Origin: an uncultured Bacteroidaceae bacterium
Lineage (GTDB): Bacteria > Bacteroidota > Bacteroidia > Bacteroidales > Bacteroidaceae
Length of the DNA stretch: 64,000 nt
Direction of reading: 5' to 3'
Assembly (NCBI GenBank): GCA_905234555.1
Contig: CAJOHO010000016.1
Coordinates: 22,436 to 86,435, forward strand
Made by a program: the position numbers and the translations under genes. The notes below the pieces were generated by a model. It saw only the letters and a list, made by a program, of their open reading frames with translations. It was not told where the DNA came from and ran no database searches. Below, piece by piece: positions 25,594 to 34,320 of the stretch (within the stretch, counting starts at the first letter, position 1; every line of letters starts with the position of its first letter).

Positions 25594-26469
25594 TTATTTG
25601 TATGGGTGTATGTCGTTGACTGTCTTGTGCTTGCTGATGTGCATGGAGGTGGCTGGGAAGTACTCGGCGATGAAGTCGTAGAGGTCGGGGTCGAACTCTT
25701 TCAGCTCTTCGCGGGTGTTGCACCAGTTGTGCTTGCCGTCGGCGTGGTCCATCTCGGCGTTCACGTTGAACCAGTCCTGAAGGGCTTCGGCGAAGTATTC
25801 GTAGTGGTCGGTTTCGCGGTAGGTGCCTTTGAGGATTCCCTTCTTTTTGGCATTCTCGTAGAGTGTCTTCAGGCGCTGGTCGAACTCGGGCACGGCGAGC
25901 ATGAAGCCGATGCAGTGGATGGCGTGTGAGAACTCGTGGACGAGGATGTCCTCGGCGTGGTATTTGTCAATCTGATAGCCCAGCACGTTCTCTTCGGCAC
26001 AGGAGGTGAGCGGCTCTTCCACCGTTCCGCCCAGTCCGCGGGCACGGAGGTCCCAGTTCAGTGTGGTGTCGTTCACCAGGTAGTGGTGTTCGGGCAGGTC
26101 GGTGGTTCCTTCGTAGCGTGCCATGATGGCGACGCGTGCGTTGGCGTGAATCATGGAGTCGAGCACAGCCTTCGGCAGCATGCAGGTCATGGCGTAGAGG
26201 GTGCGGTGGGCAGCCACAAAGGCTGAGTCGGGCACTCGCCACGAACTGATGAGCGGCAGGCCGTTGACATCCACATACTTCACATAGAAGGAATCAAGAT
26301 GCAGACTATCAGGTACTTTACCTACTACACATGGAGGAATGGTTAAGGAGTCAGACTCGGACCCACTCCCAGCCTCTCCCTGCGAGGGAGAGGAGTGGTT
26401 ACAAGAGGCCAGACCTGTGAAGGCGGCACAGAGTGCCACCATACAGAACGGAATGATTATCTTTTTCAT
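25594..26469 (-). CDS. Lipoprotein with zinc-metalloprotease HExxH motif
   Basis: 291 residues. The lipoprotein signal ends LASC (Cys about 23), followed by a Ser/Gly/Glu linker. The core has ILVHEFSHAIH, a zincin HExxH, about 180 residues in. It is preceded by AEENVLGYQID and followed by a Tyr/Glu-rich stretch (TDHYEYFAEALQDWF) that could give the third zinc ligand. This resembles ATLF-type lipoproteins of Bacteroidetes and Planctomycetes. It should act in the periplasm or at the outer membrane; substrate unknown. The linker just after the Cys is encoded by a family E palindromic repeat (26362-26396), so part of the gene derives from repeat DNA. Confidence 0.7.
   Translation of the reverse strand: MKKIIIPFCMVALCAAFTGLASCNHSSPSQGEAGSGSESDSLTIPPCVVGKVPDSLHLDSFYVKYVDVNGLPLISSWRVPDSAFVAAHRTLYAMTCMLPKAVLDSMIHANARVAIMARYEGTTDLPEHHYLVNDTTLNWDLRARGLGGTVEEPLTSCAEENVLGYQIDKYHAEDILVHEFSHAIHCIGFMLAVPEFDQRLKTLYENAKKKGILKGTYRETDHYEYFAEALQDWFNVNAEMDHADGKHNWCNTREELKEFDPDLYDFIAEYFPATSMHISKHKTVNDIHPYK
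26362..26396. repeat. Palindromic repeat inside the lipoprotein gene (family E)
   Basis: CCTCTCCCTGCGAGGGAGAGG lies in frame within the linker of the metalloprotease-like lipoprotein. It has the same build as intergenic copies at 26587 and 59164. Confidence 0.55.
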
Positions 26470-26586
26470 CGATACAACGTTTTAGGGTTGAACTTCTCAA
26501 GTTTTTGTTTATCAAGAATTTGAGAATTAGAGGATTTTGAATCAGAGAAGAATCTCTGTAACTTTTCAGAAATCCCGTCCGCATGG

Positions 26587-26624
26587 TCCCCCTCTCTTTC
26601 GGAGAGGGGGGTTGGGGGGAGAGG
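26587..26624. repeat. C/T-G/A palindromic repeat (family E)
   Basis: CCCCTCTCTTTCGGAGAGGGG followed by GTTGGGGGGAGAG, directly after the dehydrogenase stop codon on the minus strand, where it may act as a terminator. Confidence 0.6.
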
Positions 26625-26628
26625 CTTC

Positions 26629-28254
26629 CTATTTCAAATACGTATATCTATAGTCGGTGGGGCTGACGAGGGTTTCCTTGATGACACGTGGGATGATCCA
26701 GCGGATGAGATTGAACTCGCCGCCTGCCTTGTCGTTCGTTCCGCTGGCACGTGCTCCGCCGAAGGGCTGCATGCCTACGACGGCTCCGGTCGGCTTGTCG
26801 TTGATGTAGAAGTTGCCGGCTGCATAGCGCAGGTCGTCGGTAATCTTCTCCACAGCCATGCGGTCGCGTCCGAACACAGCGCCTGTCAGTCCGTAGGGCG
26901 ATGTTTCGTCGCACAGCTTCACTGCCTCTTCCCACTTCTCGTCGTCGTAGGGATAGACGGTGATGATGGGGCCGAAGATTTCTTCCTGCATGGACTTGAA
27001 GTGCGGGTTGGAGGTCTCAATGACAGTGGGCTCTACGAACCATCCGACAGTCTTGTCACACTTGCCACCCAGCACAATCTTGGCATCGGCAGCCTGCTCA
27101 GCGAAGTCGATGTAGCTCTTGCATTTGTTCCAGGAGGTTTCGTCGATGACGGCGTTGATGTAGTTGCCGGCATCGCGCACATCGCCCATCTTGACTTCGG
27201 CAGCCATGCGCTTCATGTCGTCGAGCACACCTGCCCAGAGGCTCTTGGGTATATACATGCGGCTGGCAGCCGAACACTTCTGTCCCTGGAACTCGAAGGC
27301 TCCGCAGAAGGCTGCTGTTGCCACTGCCTTGGGGTCGGCGCTGGGGTGAACGAAGATGAAGTCCTTGCCGCCTGTCTCACCCACGAGACGCGGATAGCTG
27401 ATGTACTTGCCGAGGTTCTGTCCTGCCTGGCGCCACAGCGAGTTGAAGGTGTCGGTGGAGCCTGTGAAGTGGATGCCTGAGAAGTACTTGCTCTGGGTGG
27501 CAACCTCGCCGATGAGGGCACCGCTACCTGGGAGGAAGTTGACGACGCCGTCGGGCAGACCAGCCTCCTTGTAGAGCTGCATGAGGTAGTAGTTGGAGAG
27601 CAGGGCAGTGGTGGAGGGTTTCCACAGTGCCACGTTGCCCATGAGCACAGGTGTCATGCAGAGGTTGGAGGCGATGGACGTGAAGTTGAAGGGTGTGACG
27701 GCGAGGATGAAGCCTTCGAGCGGACGGTATTCGGTGTGGTTGAGCTGTCCGGCTCCGTCCTTGGGCTGCATGGCATAGATTTTCGATGCGTAGTGCACGT
27801 TGTAGCGGAAGAAGTCGATGGTTTCGCAGGCGGAGTCGATTTCTGCCTGGAAGATGTTCTTGCTCTGTCCCAGCATGCAGGCTGCGTTCATGATGGGGCG
27901 GTACTTGGTGGCGAGCAGTTCGGCCATCTTCATGACGATGGCTGCACGGGTGGTCCAGGGGGTGCGGCTCCACTGCTTGTGGGCTTCCATCGCTGCTTCT
28001 ACTGCCATCTCCACTTCCTTCTTGCCTACTTTGTGATAGGTGGCGAGCACATGTTTGTGGTCGTGCGGACAAGTCACCTGTCCCACGTCGCCTGTGCGGA
28101 TTTCCTTACCACCGATAATGATGGGGATGTCAACGACGATGTTTGACTGACGTTCGAGTTCTGCATCGAGTGCAACACGTTCTGGCGAACCTGCCAGATA
28201 AGCCTTGACCGGTTCGTTGGCCGGTACGGGAAAGCTGATAATAGAGTTGTTCAT
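26629..28254 (-). CDS. pruA: Delta-1-pyrroline-5-carboxylate dehydrogenase
   Basis: 541 residues from the ATG at 28254, the usual length of this family. It oxidises glutamate-gamma-semialdehyde to glutamate with NAD+ in proline breakdown. Aldehyde-dehydrogenase motifs are present: the glutamate in LVGETGGKDF, the catalytic cysteine in FQGQKCSAAS, the cofactor-loop FTGSTDTFN and EEIFGPIITVYPY. The N-terminus (MNNSIISFPVPANEPVKAYL) matches the bacteroidal form that is separate from proline dehydrogenase. No partner proline dehydrogenase is in the window. A promoter 36 to 66 bp upstream suggests monocistronic transcription. Confidence 0.92.
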   Translation of the reverse strand: MNNSIISFPVPANEPVKAYLAGSPERVALDAELERQSNIVVDIPIIIGGKEIRTGDVGQVTCPHDHKHVLATYHKVGKKEVEMAVEAAMEAHKQWSRTPWTTRAAIVMKMAELLATKYRPIMNAACMLGQSKNIFQAEIDSACETIDFFRYNVHYASKIYAMQPKDGAGQLNHTEYRPLEGFILAVTPFNFTSIASNLCMTPVLMGNVALWKPSTTALLSNYYLMQLYKEAGLPDGVVNFLPGSGALIGEVATQSKYFSGIHFTGSTDTFNSLWRQAGQNLGKYISYPRLVGETGGKDFIFVHPSADPKAVATAAFCGAFEFQGQKCSAASRMYIPKSLWAGVLDDMKRMAAEVKMGDVRDAGNYINAVIDETSWNKCKSYIDFAEQAADAKIVLGGKCDKTVGWFVEPTVIETSNPHFKSMQEEIFGPIITVYPYDDEKWEEAVKLCDETSPYGLTGAVFGRDRMAVEKITDDLRYAAGNFYINDKPTGAVVGMQPFGGARASGTNDKAGGEFNLIRWIIPRVIKETLVSPTDYRYTYLK

Positions 28255-28289
28255 AATAGTGTTAGTTAGTTTAAATGTCGAATTTCCTG

Positions 28290-28320
28290 CGAAGTTACGG
28301 AAAAACATTTGCATGGCAAA
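28290..28320 (-). promoter_or_regulatory. Promoter of the dehydrogenase gene
   Basis: On the minus strand TTTG (28320-28317), a 19-bp spacer and TAACTTCG (28297-28290) are one base off the -7 consensus. The rest of the 28255-28593 gap shows only the tRNA terminator. Confidence 0.55.
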
Positions 28321-28550
28321 ATATTGAGGAAGATTTTTTGAAGAAAAGGGAAAATTTGTGTTATCCCTCACTTTTCGCGAAAAAAAAGGAGCCAAATAAT
28401 GAAGGATTCACTTCGTGCATCCCTCCGCTCCCGCGGGGTTCCTTGCAACCAATAACAAAACAGAAGAAAGACCGCTACGCTAAACTTTTTGTATGAAAGA
28501 AACTTCATTTTCAAGCAAGCTTGAATGAATTCTCTTTCAAACGAAAAGAA

Positions 28551-28565
28551 CATCCCGTTGGGATG
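28551..28565 (-). terminator. Terminator of tRNA-Ser
   Basis: CATCCC-GTT-GGGATG hairpin. On the minus strand it is followed by a TTCTTTTC tract, about 30 nt after the tRNA end. Confidence 0.6.
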
Positions 28566-28593
28566 CTCCTTTCTCCTGTTTTGTTATTGTTTG

Positions 28594-28680
28594 CGGAAAG
28601 TGAGGGATTCGAACCCCCGGATCAGTTACCCGATCACCGCATTTCGAGTGCGGCCCGTTCGACCACTCCGGCAACTTTCC
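28594..28680 (-). tRNA. tRNA-Ser(CGA)
   Basis: The minus strand folds as a class II tRNA: acceptor stem GGAAAGT / ACTTTCC with discriminator G, anticodon stem CCGCA / TGCGG around the loop CTCGAAA (anticodon CGA), a long variable arm (TGATCGGGTAACTGATC region) and a TTCGAAT T-loop. CCA is not encoded. Confidence 0.95.
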
Positions 28681-28693
28681 TGACTGTTTTTCC

Positions 28694-28928
28694 AAAAAAG
28701 AGGCTGCACGGAGCAGCCTTATAAGAAAGCCGGGAGGAGATGTGATGAAACTCCGAGTGAATAAGATTTGAGTGCCCACATATCTTTGTAATCCACCGAC
28801 TCGAGGTTACCCTTTTCAGGGCGTGGCCCGCCATTGATATGCGAAACGTTCTCGGTTTTCGATTTTAATTTGATGAGTATCCCGATCGATCCTTAATCCC
28901 GGCTTGAGATTGCAATCGTTTAACGTTT
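28694..28928 (-). ncRNA. Structured RNA gene, 6S-like candidate
   Basis: A minus-strand transcription unit without an ORF. A -7 box TATCTTTG lies at 28942-28935. A strong terminator (AGGCTGC-TCCGT-GCAGCCT, then C and six T) ends near 28694, just upstream of tRNA-Ser. The two ends pair: AAGCCGGGA (28905-28897) with TCCCGGCTT (28735-28727), giving a closed body of about 180 nt, the size of 6S RNA. Nested inside are ACCGA / TCGGT and short GC-rich hairpins (GGGC-CAC-GCCC). It lacks hallmarks of tmRNA, RNase P or SRP RNA. Identity as 6S RNA is inferred from size and architecture only. Confidence 0.5.
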
Positions 28929-28934
28929 TCGCTG

Positions 28935-28942
28935 CAAAGATA
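28935..28942 (-). promoter_or_regulatory. -7 box of the structured RNA gene
   Basis: TATCTTTG on the minus strand fits TAnnTTTG. No clear TTTG lies 19-21 bp upstream. The predicted start is about 28928. Confidence 0.45.
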
Positions 28943-28993
28943 AGCAAATAATTTTAATTATCGCATGATTTTCCGTTTTTTTTTCATTTTTTT

Positions 28994-29024
28994 TTTGATA
29001 TGTGGCAGTAAAGCCGTATTTTTG
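28994..29024 (+). promoter_or_regulatory. Promoter of the secreted metalloprotease-like gene
   Basis: TTTG at 28994-28997, a 19-bp spacer and TATTTTTG at 29017-29024 match the consensus. The leader to the ATG at 29098 is about 67 nt. Confidence 0.7.
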
Positions 29025-29097
29025 CAGGTGTTTAGCGGTTGTCTATCAACCCGACTATACAAGTCAATCCGACAATACTAACTAAAAAAATACGCGT

Positions 29098-31488
29098 ATG
29101 AAACTCAAAAATCTACTCTTGACTTGTGCCTTGACGGCGACAAGCAGCCTCTCTGTCGTGGCTCAAGACGGCCCGACAAATCTCAGTCCTGTCAGCAAAG
29201 CACCAGCCGCAGCTGCGGGTGTGCCTATCGTGACGACTGACATGCGTTTTGCACGTGGTGCGACGATGGCATTCGGACGTATTGCTGATGCACAGACCAA
29301 CGGCGCTACCATCTCGAAGCGTGGCTTCTGTCTGAGTGAGTCACCCGAACCTACGATTGACGACATCGTCAGCACGAAAACCCTCAGCAACAGCGGTACC
29401 ATCTACTATTTTGAGGACCTGAAGCCTTCTACCTTATATTATATGCGTGCGTATGCCACGAATAAGAACGGTACGGGCTATGGTAACGTCATCAAGTTCT
29501 ACACCATTCCGAAAGGTAATATCACCTACAGTTACAACAACGGCGGCAGCCAGGCTGAGAACGATCGTATCAATGCTGCGTTTGAACAGACTTGCGACAT
29601 CTACGACAATCTCACCTGCATCCAGAAGCATTACAATGCCGGTTACAGCGCAGGCACACCTACTGCCGACTGCAACTACACCGATACTCCCTGGATGAAT
29701 ATCGGTGCCAACGCATCGTACCAGAGGACGGGTACCATCATGCACGAGATGGTGCATGGTCTGGGTGTCATTCCCTATTCCACTCAGTGGGCAAAAAATA
29801 TCCTGCGTTCTGGCAACGGTACGGGAGAGTGGCTGGGTGACAGGGTGTCGGCCTTCCTCGACTTCTGGGACAACACGACTGGCTCGCGCCTGAAGGGTGA
29901 CACCCAGCACATGTGGCCCTACGGCATCAACGGTGCACACGAGGACAACGGAACGCTGGTGCTGTACTATGCCAACGCCATGATTTCGCAGGCACTGGGT
30001 GAAGACGGACTGGAACACCGTTCTGCCACCTTTGCTGATCCTTACTATGCCTTCGACTATGAGGAAGGCACCAAGTACTACCTGAAGTGTGAAGACGAAA
30101 ACCGCGGACTCTACGATTCCTTCCTGGTGGAGGAAGGCAACGCGCTGAAGTGGAGAGCGATGACTCCCGACGAGATGGCAGAGAACGATGCTGCTGCCTG
30201 GTATATCTCCTTCACGCCCGACAACCAGTACTATCAGTTGCGCAACGCTAAGAGCGGCAACTACATCACTTATTCGTCGGGCTTCAAGACGATAGCCCGT
30301 TCCAGCGGACCGACTGCAAATGACAACCTGCACGTGATGAAGAGCCGTATCGACATGACCAAGGGAACCACCACGCAGTCGTTCACGGCACGTGGTTACT
30401 GGATCATCCACCCCACAGGAGACTGGAGTCCGAAGGCACTGGGTGCCAGCACCAACGGAAATGTGAACGCGCCTACGTTCGACCTCCAAAACTCTGCTAC
30501 TACTCAGCGCTGGCTCATCCTTACCGAAGCTGAAGCCCGCAAAATGGAAAGCGTGAGTCTGGGTGGTATGAAGAGAAGTTTCCAGGACTTGGTGAATCAG
30601 TATAAGGCGTTGCTGGATGTACCTCATACCGAGGCCGAAGCTTCTACCGATGATACTTTCCGCTCTGCACTCAACACGCTGGAGGTGGATGTGGAATCTG
30701 CCCGTTCGCCTGAAGCTATTGAGACCTTGGAGAAGGATATGCGTACAGCAGCTGTTTCGTTCCTTGGCAATGTGACGGTTACCGACCGCACCAAACCTTT
30801 CGACCTGACCATGATGATTGTCAATCCCGACCTCACGGACGACTTGGCAGGATGGACGCTGAACAAGGATTATACCTGCAGCAACGGTGCTGCCGAAGTA
30901 TATGAATCTACCTTCAACTGCTACCAGCAGATGCCAGGTATGCCGGCAGGAACGTACCAGATGAAGGCTCAGACTTTCCATCGTCCTGGAACGAACGATG
31001 CGGTATATGCCGATTACATTGCAGGAACTGACCAGACGGCAGCTTATATCTATTTCGGTCGTTCTACCAATACGGCTCTGGTGAAGAATGTGATGGCAGA
31101 CCGTCAGACTGCAAAACTCCACTCTTCTGACGTGAAGCTGGCGGATGGAACCTACGTGCCGAACTCGATGGCAGGTGCTGCTGCCTATTTCGCCAAGGGT
31201 CTGTATGACAACAGCGTGGCTTACACCAACGCAAATGGTGGCGGTCAGCTGATTGTCGGCGTCCGTGCCAACAAGGGTGCTGCAGGCAACTATTACTGGT
31301 GTATGTTCGACAACTTCCGCCTCTACTTCTATGGCGGCGACGACACGCTGACAGGAATTGGTGAAGAGTTAAGCGTGAAGGGTGAAGAGTCAGCCACTTG
31401 GTACACTCTTAGCGGTTTGCGTATCAAGGGTCAGCCTACTCAGAACGGAATCTACATCAAGAACGGCAAGAAGGTCATCCTGAAGTAA
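29098..31488 (+). CDS. Secreted HExxH metalloprotease-like protein with T9SS-type tail
   Basis: 796 residues with a signal peptide (cleavage near SVVAQ, residue ~23). Residues about 40-140 look like a fibronectin-type beta domain (RGFCLSESPEPT, LYYMRAYATNKNGTGYG). A zincin motif, TIMHEMVHGLG, lies at about 217-227 within a domain bearing TPWMNIGANASYQRTG. The middle has a ricin/lectin-like stretch (YYQLRNAKSGNYITYSSG), and the C-terminal third a carbohydrate-binding-like beta domain (AGWTLNKDYTCSNGAAEVYE). The end, WYTLSGLRIKGQPT...GIYIKNGKKVILK, is a T9SS-like signal. I infer a secreted or surface protease acting on glycosylated proteins. It converges with another HExxH protein gene. Confidence 0.8.
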   Translation: MKLKNLLLTCALTATSSLSVVAQDGPTNLSPVSKAPAAAAGVPIVTTDMRFARGATMAFGRIADAQTNGATISKRGFCLSESPEPTIDDIVSTKTLSNSGTIYYFEDLKPSTLYYMRAYATNKNGTGYGNVIKFYTIPKGNITYSYNNGGSQAENDRINAAFEQTCDIYDNLTCIQKHYNAGYSAGTPTADCNYTDTPWMNIGANASYQRTGTIMHEMVHGLGVIPYSTQWAKNILRSGNGTGEWLGDRVSAFLDFWDNTTGSRLKGDTQHMWPYGINGAHEDNGTLVLYYANAMISQALGEDGLEHRSATFADPYYAFDYEEGTKYYLKCEDENRGLYDSFLVEEGNALKWRAMTPDEMAENDAAAWYISFTPDNQYYQLRNAKSGNYITYSSGFKTIARSSGPTANDNLHVMKSRIDMTKGTTTQSFTARGYWIIHPTGDWSPKALGASTNGNVNAPTFDLQNSATTQRWLILTEAEARKMESVSLGGMKRSFQDLVNQYKALLDVPHTEAEASTDDTFRSALNTLEVDVESARSPEAIETLEKDMRTAAVSFLGNVTVTDRTKPFDLTMMIVNPDLTDDLAGWTLNKDYTCSNGAAEVYESTFNCYQQMPGMPAGTYQMKAQTFHRPGTNDAVYADYIAGTDQTAAYIYFGRSTNTALVKNVMADRQTAKLHSSDVKLADGTYVPNSMAGAAAYFAKGLYDNSVAYTNANGGGQLIVGVRANKGAAGNYYWCMFDNFRLYFYGGDDTLTGIGEELSVKGEESATWYTLSGLRIKGQPTQNGIYIKNGKKVILK

Positions 31489-31526
31489 GGATTTGCAAGT
31501 TTGCAGCTCTAACATTATGAACATAA

Positions 31527-31562
31527 AAAAGAGGGTGTGTCAAGATTGGCACATCCTCTTTT
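31527..31562. terminator. Bidirectional terminator between two convergent protease-like genes
   Basis: AAGAGGGTGTG / CACATCCTCTT stem with an A run before and a T run after, so it works on both strands. Confidence 0.75.
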
Positions 31563-31585
31563 GGTGTTATCGGGCTTGATTGATG

Positions 31586-33136
31586 CTATTTCCCGAGGAG
31601 GTTGGTGTTCTCGAAAGTGACTTGGAAAGGCCATTGCTCGTCGTTGGAGGTTTCGTCGTCCCAAGGGTGACGCCAGTAGGTGGTAGGTGCACCCATGACC
31701 ACGAAGAAGAGGTTGGTGCAGTTCTCTGGAATGGTGAGGGTGGCAGTTCCTTCCTTGTCGCGTTGTACTTCTCCGTAGGTGCGGGTGCCGTCGCTGCTGA
31801 GGACAACGAACGCATAGCGCCAACCTGCACGGCTGACATTGATGCTGCGCCATCCGCTTTCACCAGCCAGTCCCTTGAACTGTGCCTTCACTTCAGTACC
31901 TGCTGCAGGGCGGTTCATGTTGATGATGGCATAGCCGTAGTTCTGGATGCAGTGGTCCACGTCGCTCTTCCAGGTGGTACCGCTCACTTTGGTAAGGAAG
32001 GTCTTGTGCTGTCCGATGCGATGAGCAGCCCTGTCGCGCACACCGTCAATGTCCCACGTTGCCATTCGCATGCAACCCTCCATCTGTTCGTCGCTGAACT
32101 CGTCCTGCGTCAGTCCGCAGATTCGCTTGTAGGCTTCGATGGGGTCTTCGGGTTTGTTGCTTTCACGCCAGAGACGTCCGATGAAGTCTTTTCCGCGTTT
32201 CATGCACCACCAGTCCTGCATGAAGCAGTTATCGTAACGCCAGCCTTCGTGCATGAAGTTGAGGTGGTGGTTGTTGAGGTGACTTTCGAAGTATTCACCA
32301 TCGGTAAACTGACGTTCTGGGAAAATCTTATAGGCTTGCCAGTCGGCACAGCTCTCCCACCATCCGTTTCCGCCAGAGGCATTGCTGCCGTAGCCATAGT
32401 TGAAACCGTGATCCATGCCCAGGTCGGCAGAAACCAGATACTGGAAGGTGTGTCCCACCTCATGGGCTACGGTGTGTCCGCCGCGTGCGTTGGCTGCCCA
32501 TGGATTGAAATGTCCCAGTCCTGTCTTTTCAGAACTGCCGGCTCCGTAGTCGCCAGAGGCATCGGCTCGCCATTCTTTCTGATAGGGCACATAGAGCTGA
32601 ATCTTGTATTTGTCGGTGGTGGATTGACCAGGTTTGATGAAGCCCAGTTCCTCATATTTTTTCCAACAACGTTCGCCGATGGTGAGGATGGAGTTGGCAT
32701 TGGCTACGTTGCCGTCGCCAGGATATTGTATCTTGGTGGGGTCTTCACCATAGCGCACATCCCAGAATACAGCGTAGTGGTCGCTCTCCATGCAGTGGGC
32801 AAAGTTATATCCGCTTTGAGCTGAGGCGTTGGTGTAATCGGTACCGCTATAGGTATTGGGTTTCAGGAGGTAACGTCCAGGATTGTTGAAGGACATCTCT
32901 CCTGCGTTGTTAGGAATGAGTGTGCTGAACTGGCGGTCGATATAGCCAGCAGCCACGGAGGCTTTATACAATCGCAAGCCTGTGTTGCTCACAGCAATGG
33001 AATCGACATCGTTGAGCAGGACAGAGGCATTGGCTTTGAAGCGGTTGTCGTAGCGCACCCACAACGTGTCCTGAGCGGAGAGTGAGGCCACGGAGCTAAG
33101 GGTGAGTGCGATGGATATGATGGTTTTTCGAATCAT
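31586..33136 (-). CDS. Secreted DUF6055-like metalloprotease
   Basis: 516 residues from the ATG at 33136; earlier in-frame codons overlap the upstream gene and a palindromic repeat. The signal peptide ends SVASLSAQ. A zincin motif THxVAHEVGHTFQ-type (read as GGHTVAHEVGHTF) is followed by a Gly/Asn/Trp-rich region (NGYGSN-like, GGNGWWESCADW) in which the Glu or Asp after WWES may be the third ligand. This layout is typical of DUF6055 proteins of Bacteroidetes. The C-terminal 110 residues form a beta domain (LTIPENCTNLFFVVMGAP). No T9SS tail is visible, so it may stay in the periplasm. The gene upstream, 58 bp away, is probably cotranscribed. Confidence 0.75.
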   Translation of the reverse strand: MIRKTIISIALTLSSVASLSAQDTLWVRYDNRFKANASVLLNDVDSIAVSNTGLRLYKASVAAGYIDRQFSTLIPNNAGEMSFNNPGRYLLKPNTYSGTDYTNASAQSGYNFAHCMESDHYAVFWDVRYGEDPTKIQYPGDGNVANANSILTIGERCWKKYEELGFIKPGQSTTDKYKIQLYVPYQKEWRADASGDYGAGSSEKTGLGHFNPWAANARGGHTVAHEVGHTFQYLVSADLGMDHGFNYGYGSNASGGNGWWESCADWQAYKIFPERQFTDGEYFESHLNNHHLNFMHEGWRYDNCFMQDWWCMKRGKDFIGRLWRESNKPEDPIEAYKRICGLTQDEFSDEQMEGCMRMATWDIDGVRDRAAHRIGQHKTFLTKVSGTTWKSDVDHCIQNYGYAIINMNRPAAGTEVKAQFKGLAGESGWRSINVSRAGWRYAFVVLSSDGTRTYGEVQRDKEGTATLTIPENCTNLFFVVMGAPTTYWRHPWDDETSNDEQWPFQVTFENTNLLGK

Positions 33137-33156
33137 AGTTTTCTTGTTGATTAATC

Positions 33157-33177
33157 CTCGGCGGGAAAACCGCCGAG
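33157..33177. repeat. REP-like palindrome (family C)
   Basis: CTCGGCGG-GAAAA-CCGCCGAG lies between two minus-strand genes. Nearly the same sequence occurs within a coding region at 57205-57230. Confidence 0.65.
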
Positions 33178-33194
33178 CACTGTTTAACGGGTAT

Positions 33195-34310
33195 TTATTG
33201 AATGACATACTTTCTGCCACGGAGGATGTAGATGCCGCGAGGAAGATTGAGAGAACCGATGGTAGCCCCAGCGTTCAGATGACCAACGCAACGGCCCTGG
33301 ACATCATAGACATCAGCATCTTCGTGGGAAAGAACGGCTTCGGGCAGCTGGATGGCATCGGCCAAGGCTGTGATGTCTTCCTCTGCACCGTTCACATAGA
33401 ATTTCAGGGTTTTCGTTTCGCCAATGTTGTCAATCCAGGCATGGAAGGCTTTCACGATGGTGGAGTCCTGATTCTCAGCGAACAGACCATCTTCGTTGAG
33501 CGAGTAGGTGCCAGGAGCGATTTTCTTGTTCTTAATGGCGACGCCGCTGACTACAGAGTTGTCAAGCATGGCATAAGTGCCGCGCATACGGATTTTGGTG
33601 GTACCGTCACTGGATGAGGCGCTATTGACACGTGGGTTCTGTGACTTCTTGACACTTACGCCTGCGAAAAGATAGATGGGTCCGTAGGGACGGATGCCTG
33701 AGATGAGGGTCATACGCTGGTCTTCTGTGAAGTCGGGATCGCCCGTCGGACGAATGAGGTAGCAGAAGTTAGCGTTCATGACCACGTCGGAGGTGTTGAG
33801 GTCCAGGGTCTGGAACTCAATGGTGGTGTTGTCGTTTTCACGGACAGCCTTGATGTTGGCAACCTGCGTTCCTTCGCCAAAGGTTGAGGTGATTTGCTCA
33901 CCTGTGAGGGCAAAGGGTACGACGAAGGTGTTCCACTGTCCCTTCTTCATGGAGTGGTGAAGTGCCACCATGCCGTGATCGATGGCGTAGCTGCCTGCGT
34001 AGGTGGTGCTGTCTTCGTCGAAGAAGAAGCGTGGCATGTCTGTCACACGCATGGATTTGATGTTTCGCCAAGCCATCTCATCGCCGTTGATGCGGACTTG
34101 GTCACCGTTGAACTCGATGAGTGCACTTTGCTCACTGCTGACGATGTAGTAATAGGTCTTACTGTTGGTCAGCGTCACGATGAAGTTCTTGGCATTCTGT
34201 ACCAGTTGGCGGTGGGTGATGCGCTGTTGGGACGTCTGTGCCTGAGCCGGACAGACGCTGAACAGACCGAACAGAGCCAAGAGGACAAGGGTTTTAGTAG
34301 TTTTTCTCAT
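33195..34310 (-). CDS. Secreted T9SS-type cargo protein, function unknown
   Basis: 371 residues with a signal peptide ending CPAQAQ (residue ~25). A beta-rich body (NTFVVPFALTGEQI, MNANFCYLIRP, GTYAMLDNSVVSGVAI) resembles repeated segments of Prevotella surface proteins, but I cannot name a domain. The C-terminus, VYDVQGRCVGHLNAG..LNLPRGIYILRGRKYVIQ, is a T9SS sorting signal. Downstream on the same strand is the DUF6055-like protease gene. Upstream lies a 60-bp tandem repeat that separates it from the transporter gene. Confidence 0.7.
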   Translation of the reverse strand: MRKTTKTLVLLALFGLFSVCPAQAQTSQQRITHRQLVQNAKNFIVTLTNSKTYYYIVSSEQSALIEFNGDQVRINGDEMAWRNIKSMRVTDMPRFFFDEDSTTYAGSYAIDHGMVALHHSMKKGQWNTFVVPFALTGEQITSTFGEGTQVANIKAVRENDNTTIEFQTLDLNTSDVVMNANFCYLIRPTGDPDFTEDQRMTLISGIRPYGPIYLFAGVSVKKSQNPRVNSASSSDGTTKIRMRGTYAMLDNSVVSGVAIKNKKIAPGTYSLNEDGLFAENQDSTIVKAFHAWIDNIGETKTLKFYVNGAEEDITALADAIQLPEAVLSHEDADVYDVQGRCVGHLNAGATIGSLNLPRGIYILRGRKYVIQ

Positions 34311-34320
34311 AATGATGTTT

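Noticed and set aside
28780..28787. Plus-strand promoter (TATCTTTG)
   Set aside because: It lies inside the minus-strand RNA gene, has no -33 partner and no gene starts at a suitable distance.
29434..31122. A 562-residue minus-strand frame opposite the metalloprotease-like gene
   Set aside because: It is complementary to a gene with clear domains and has no recognisable motif; a shadow frame.
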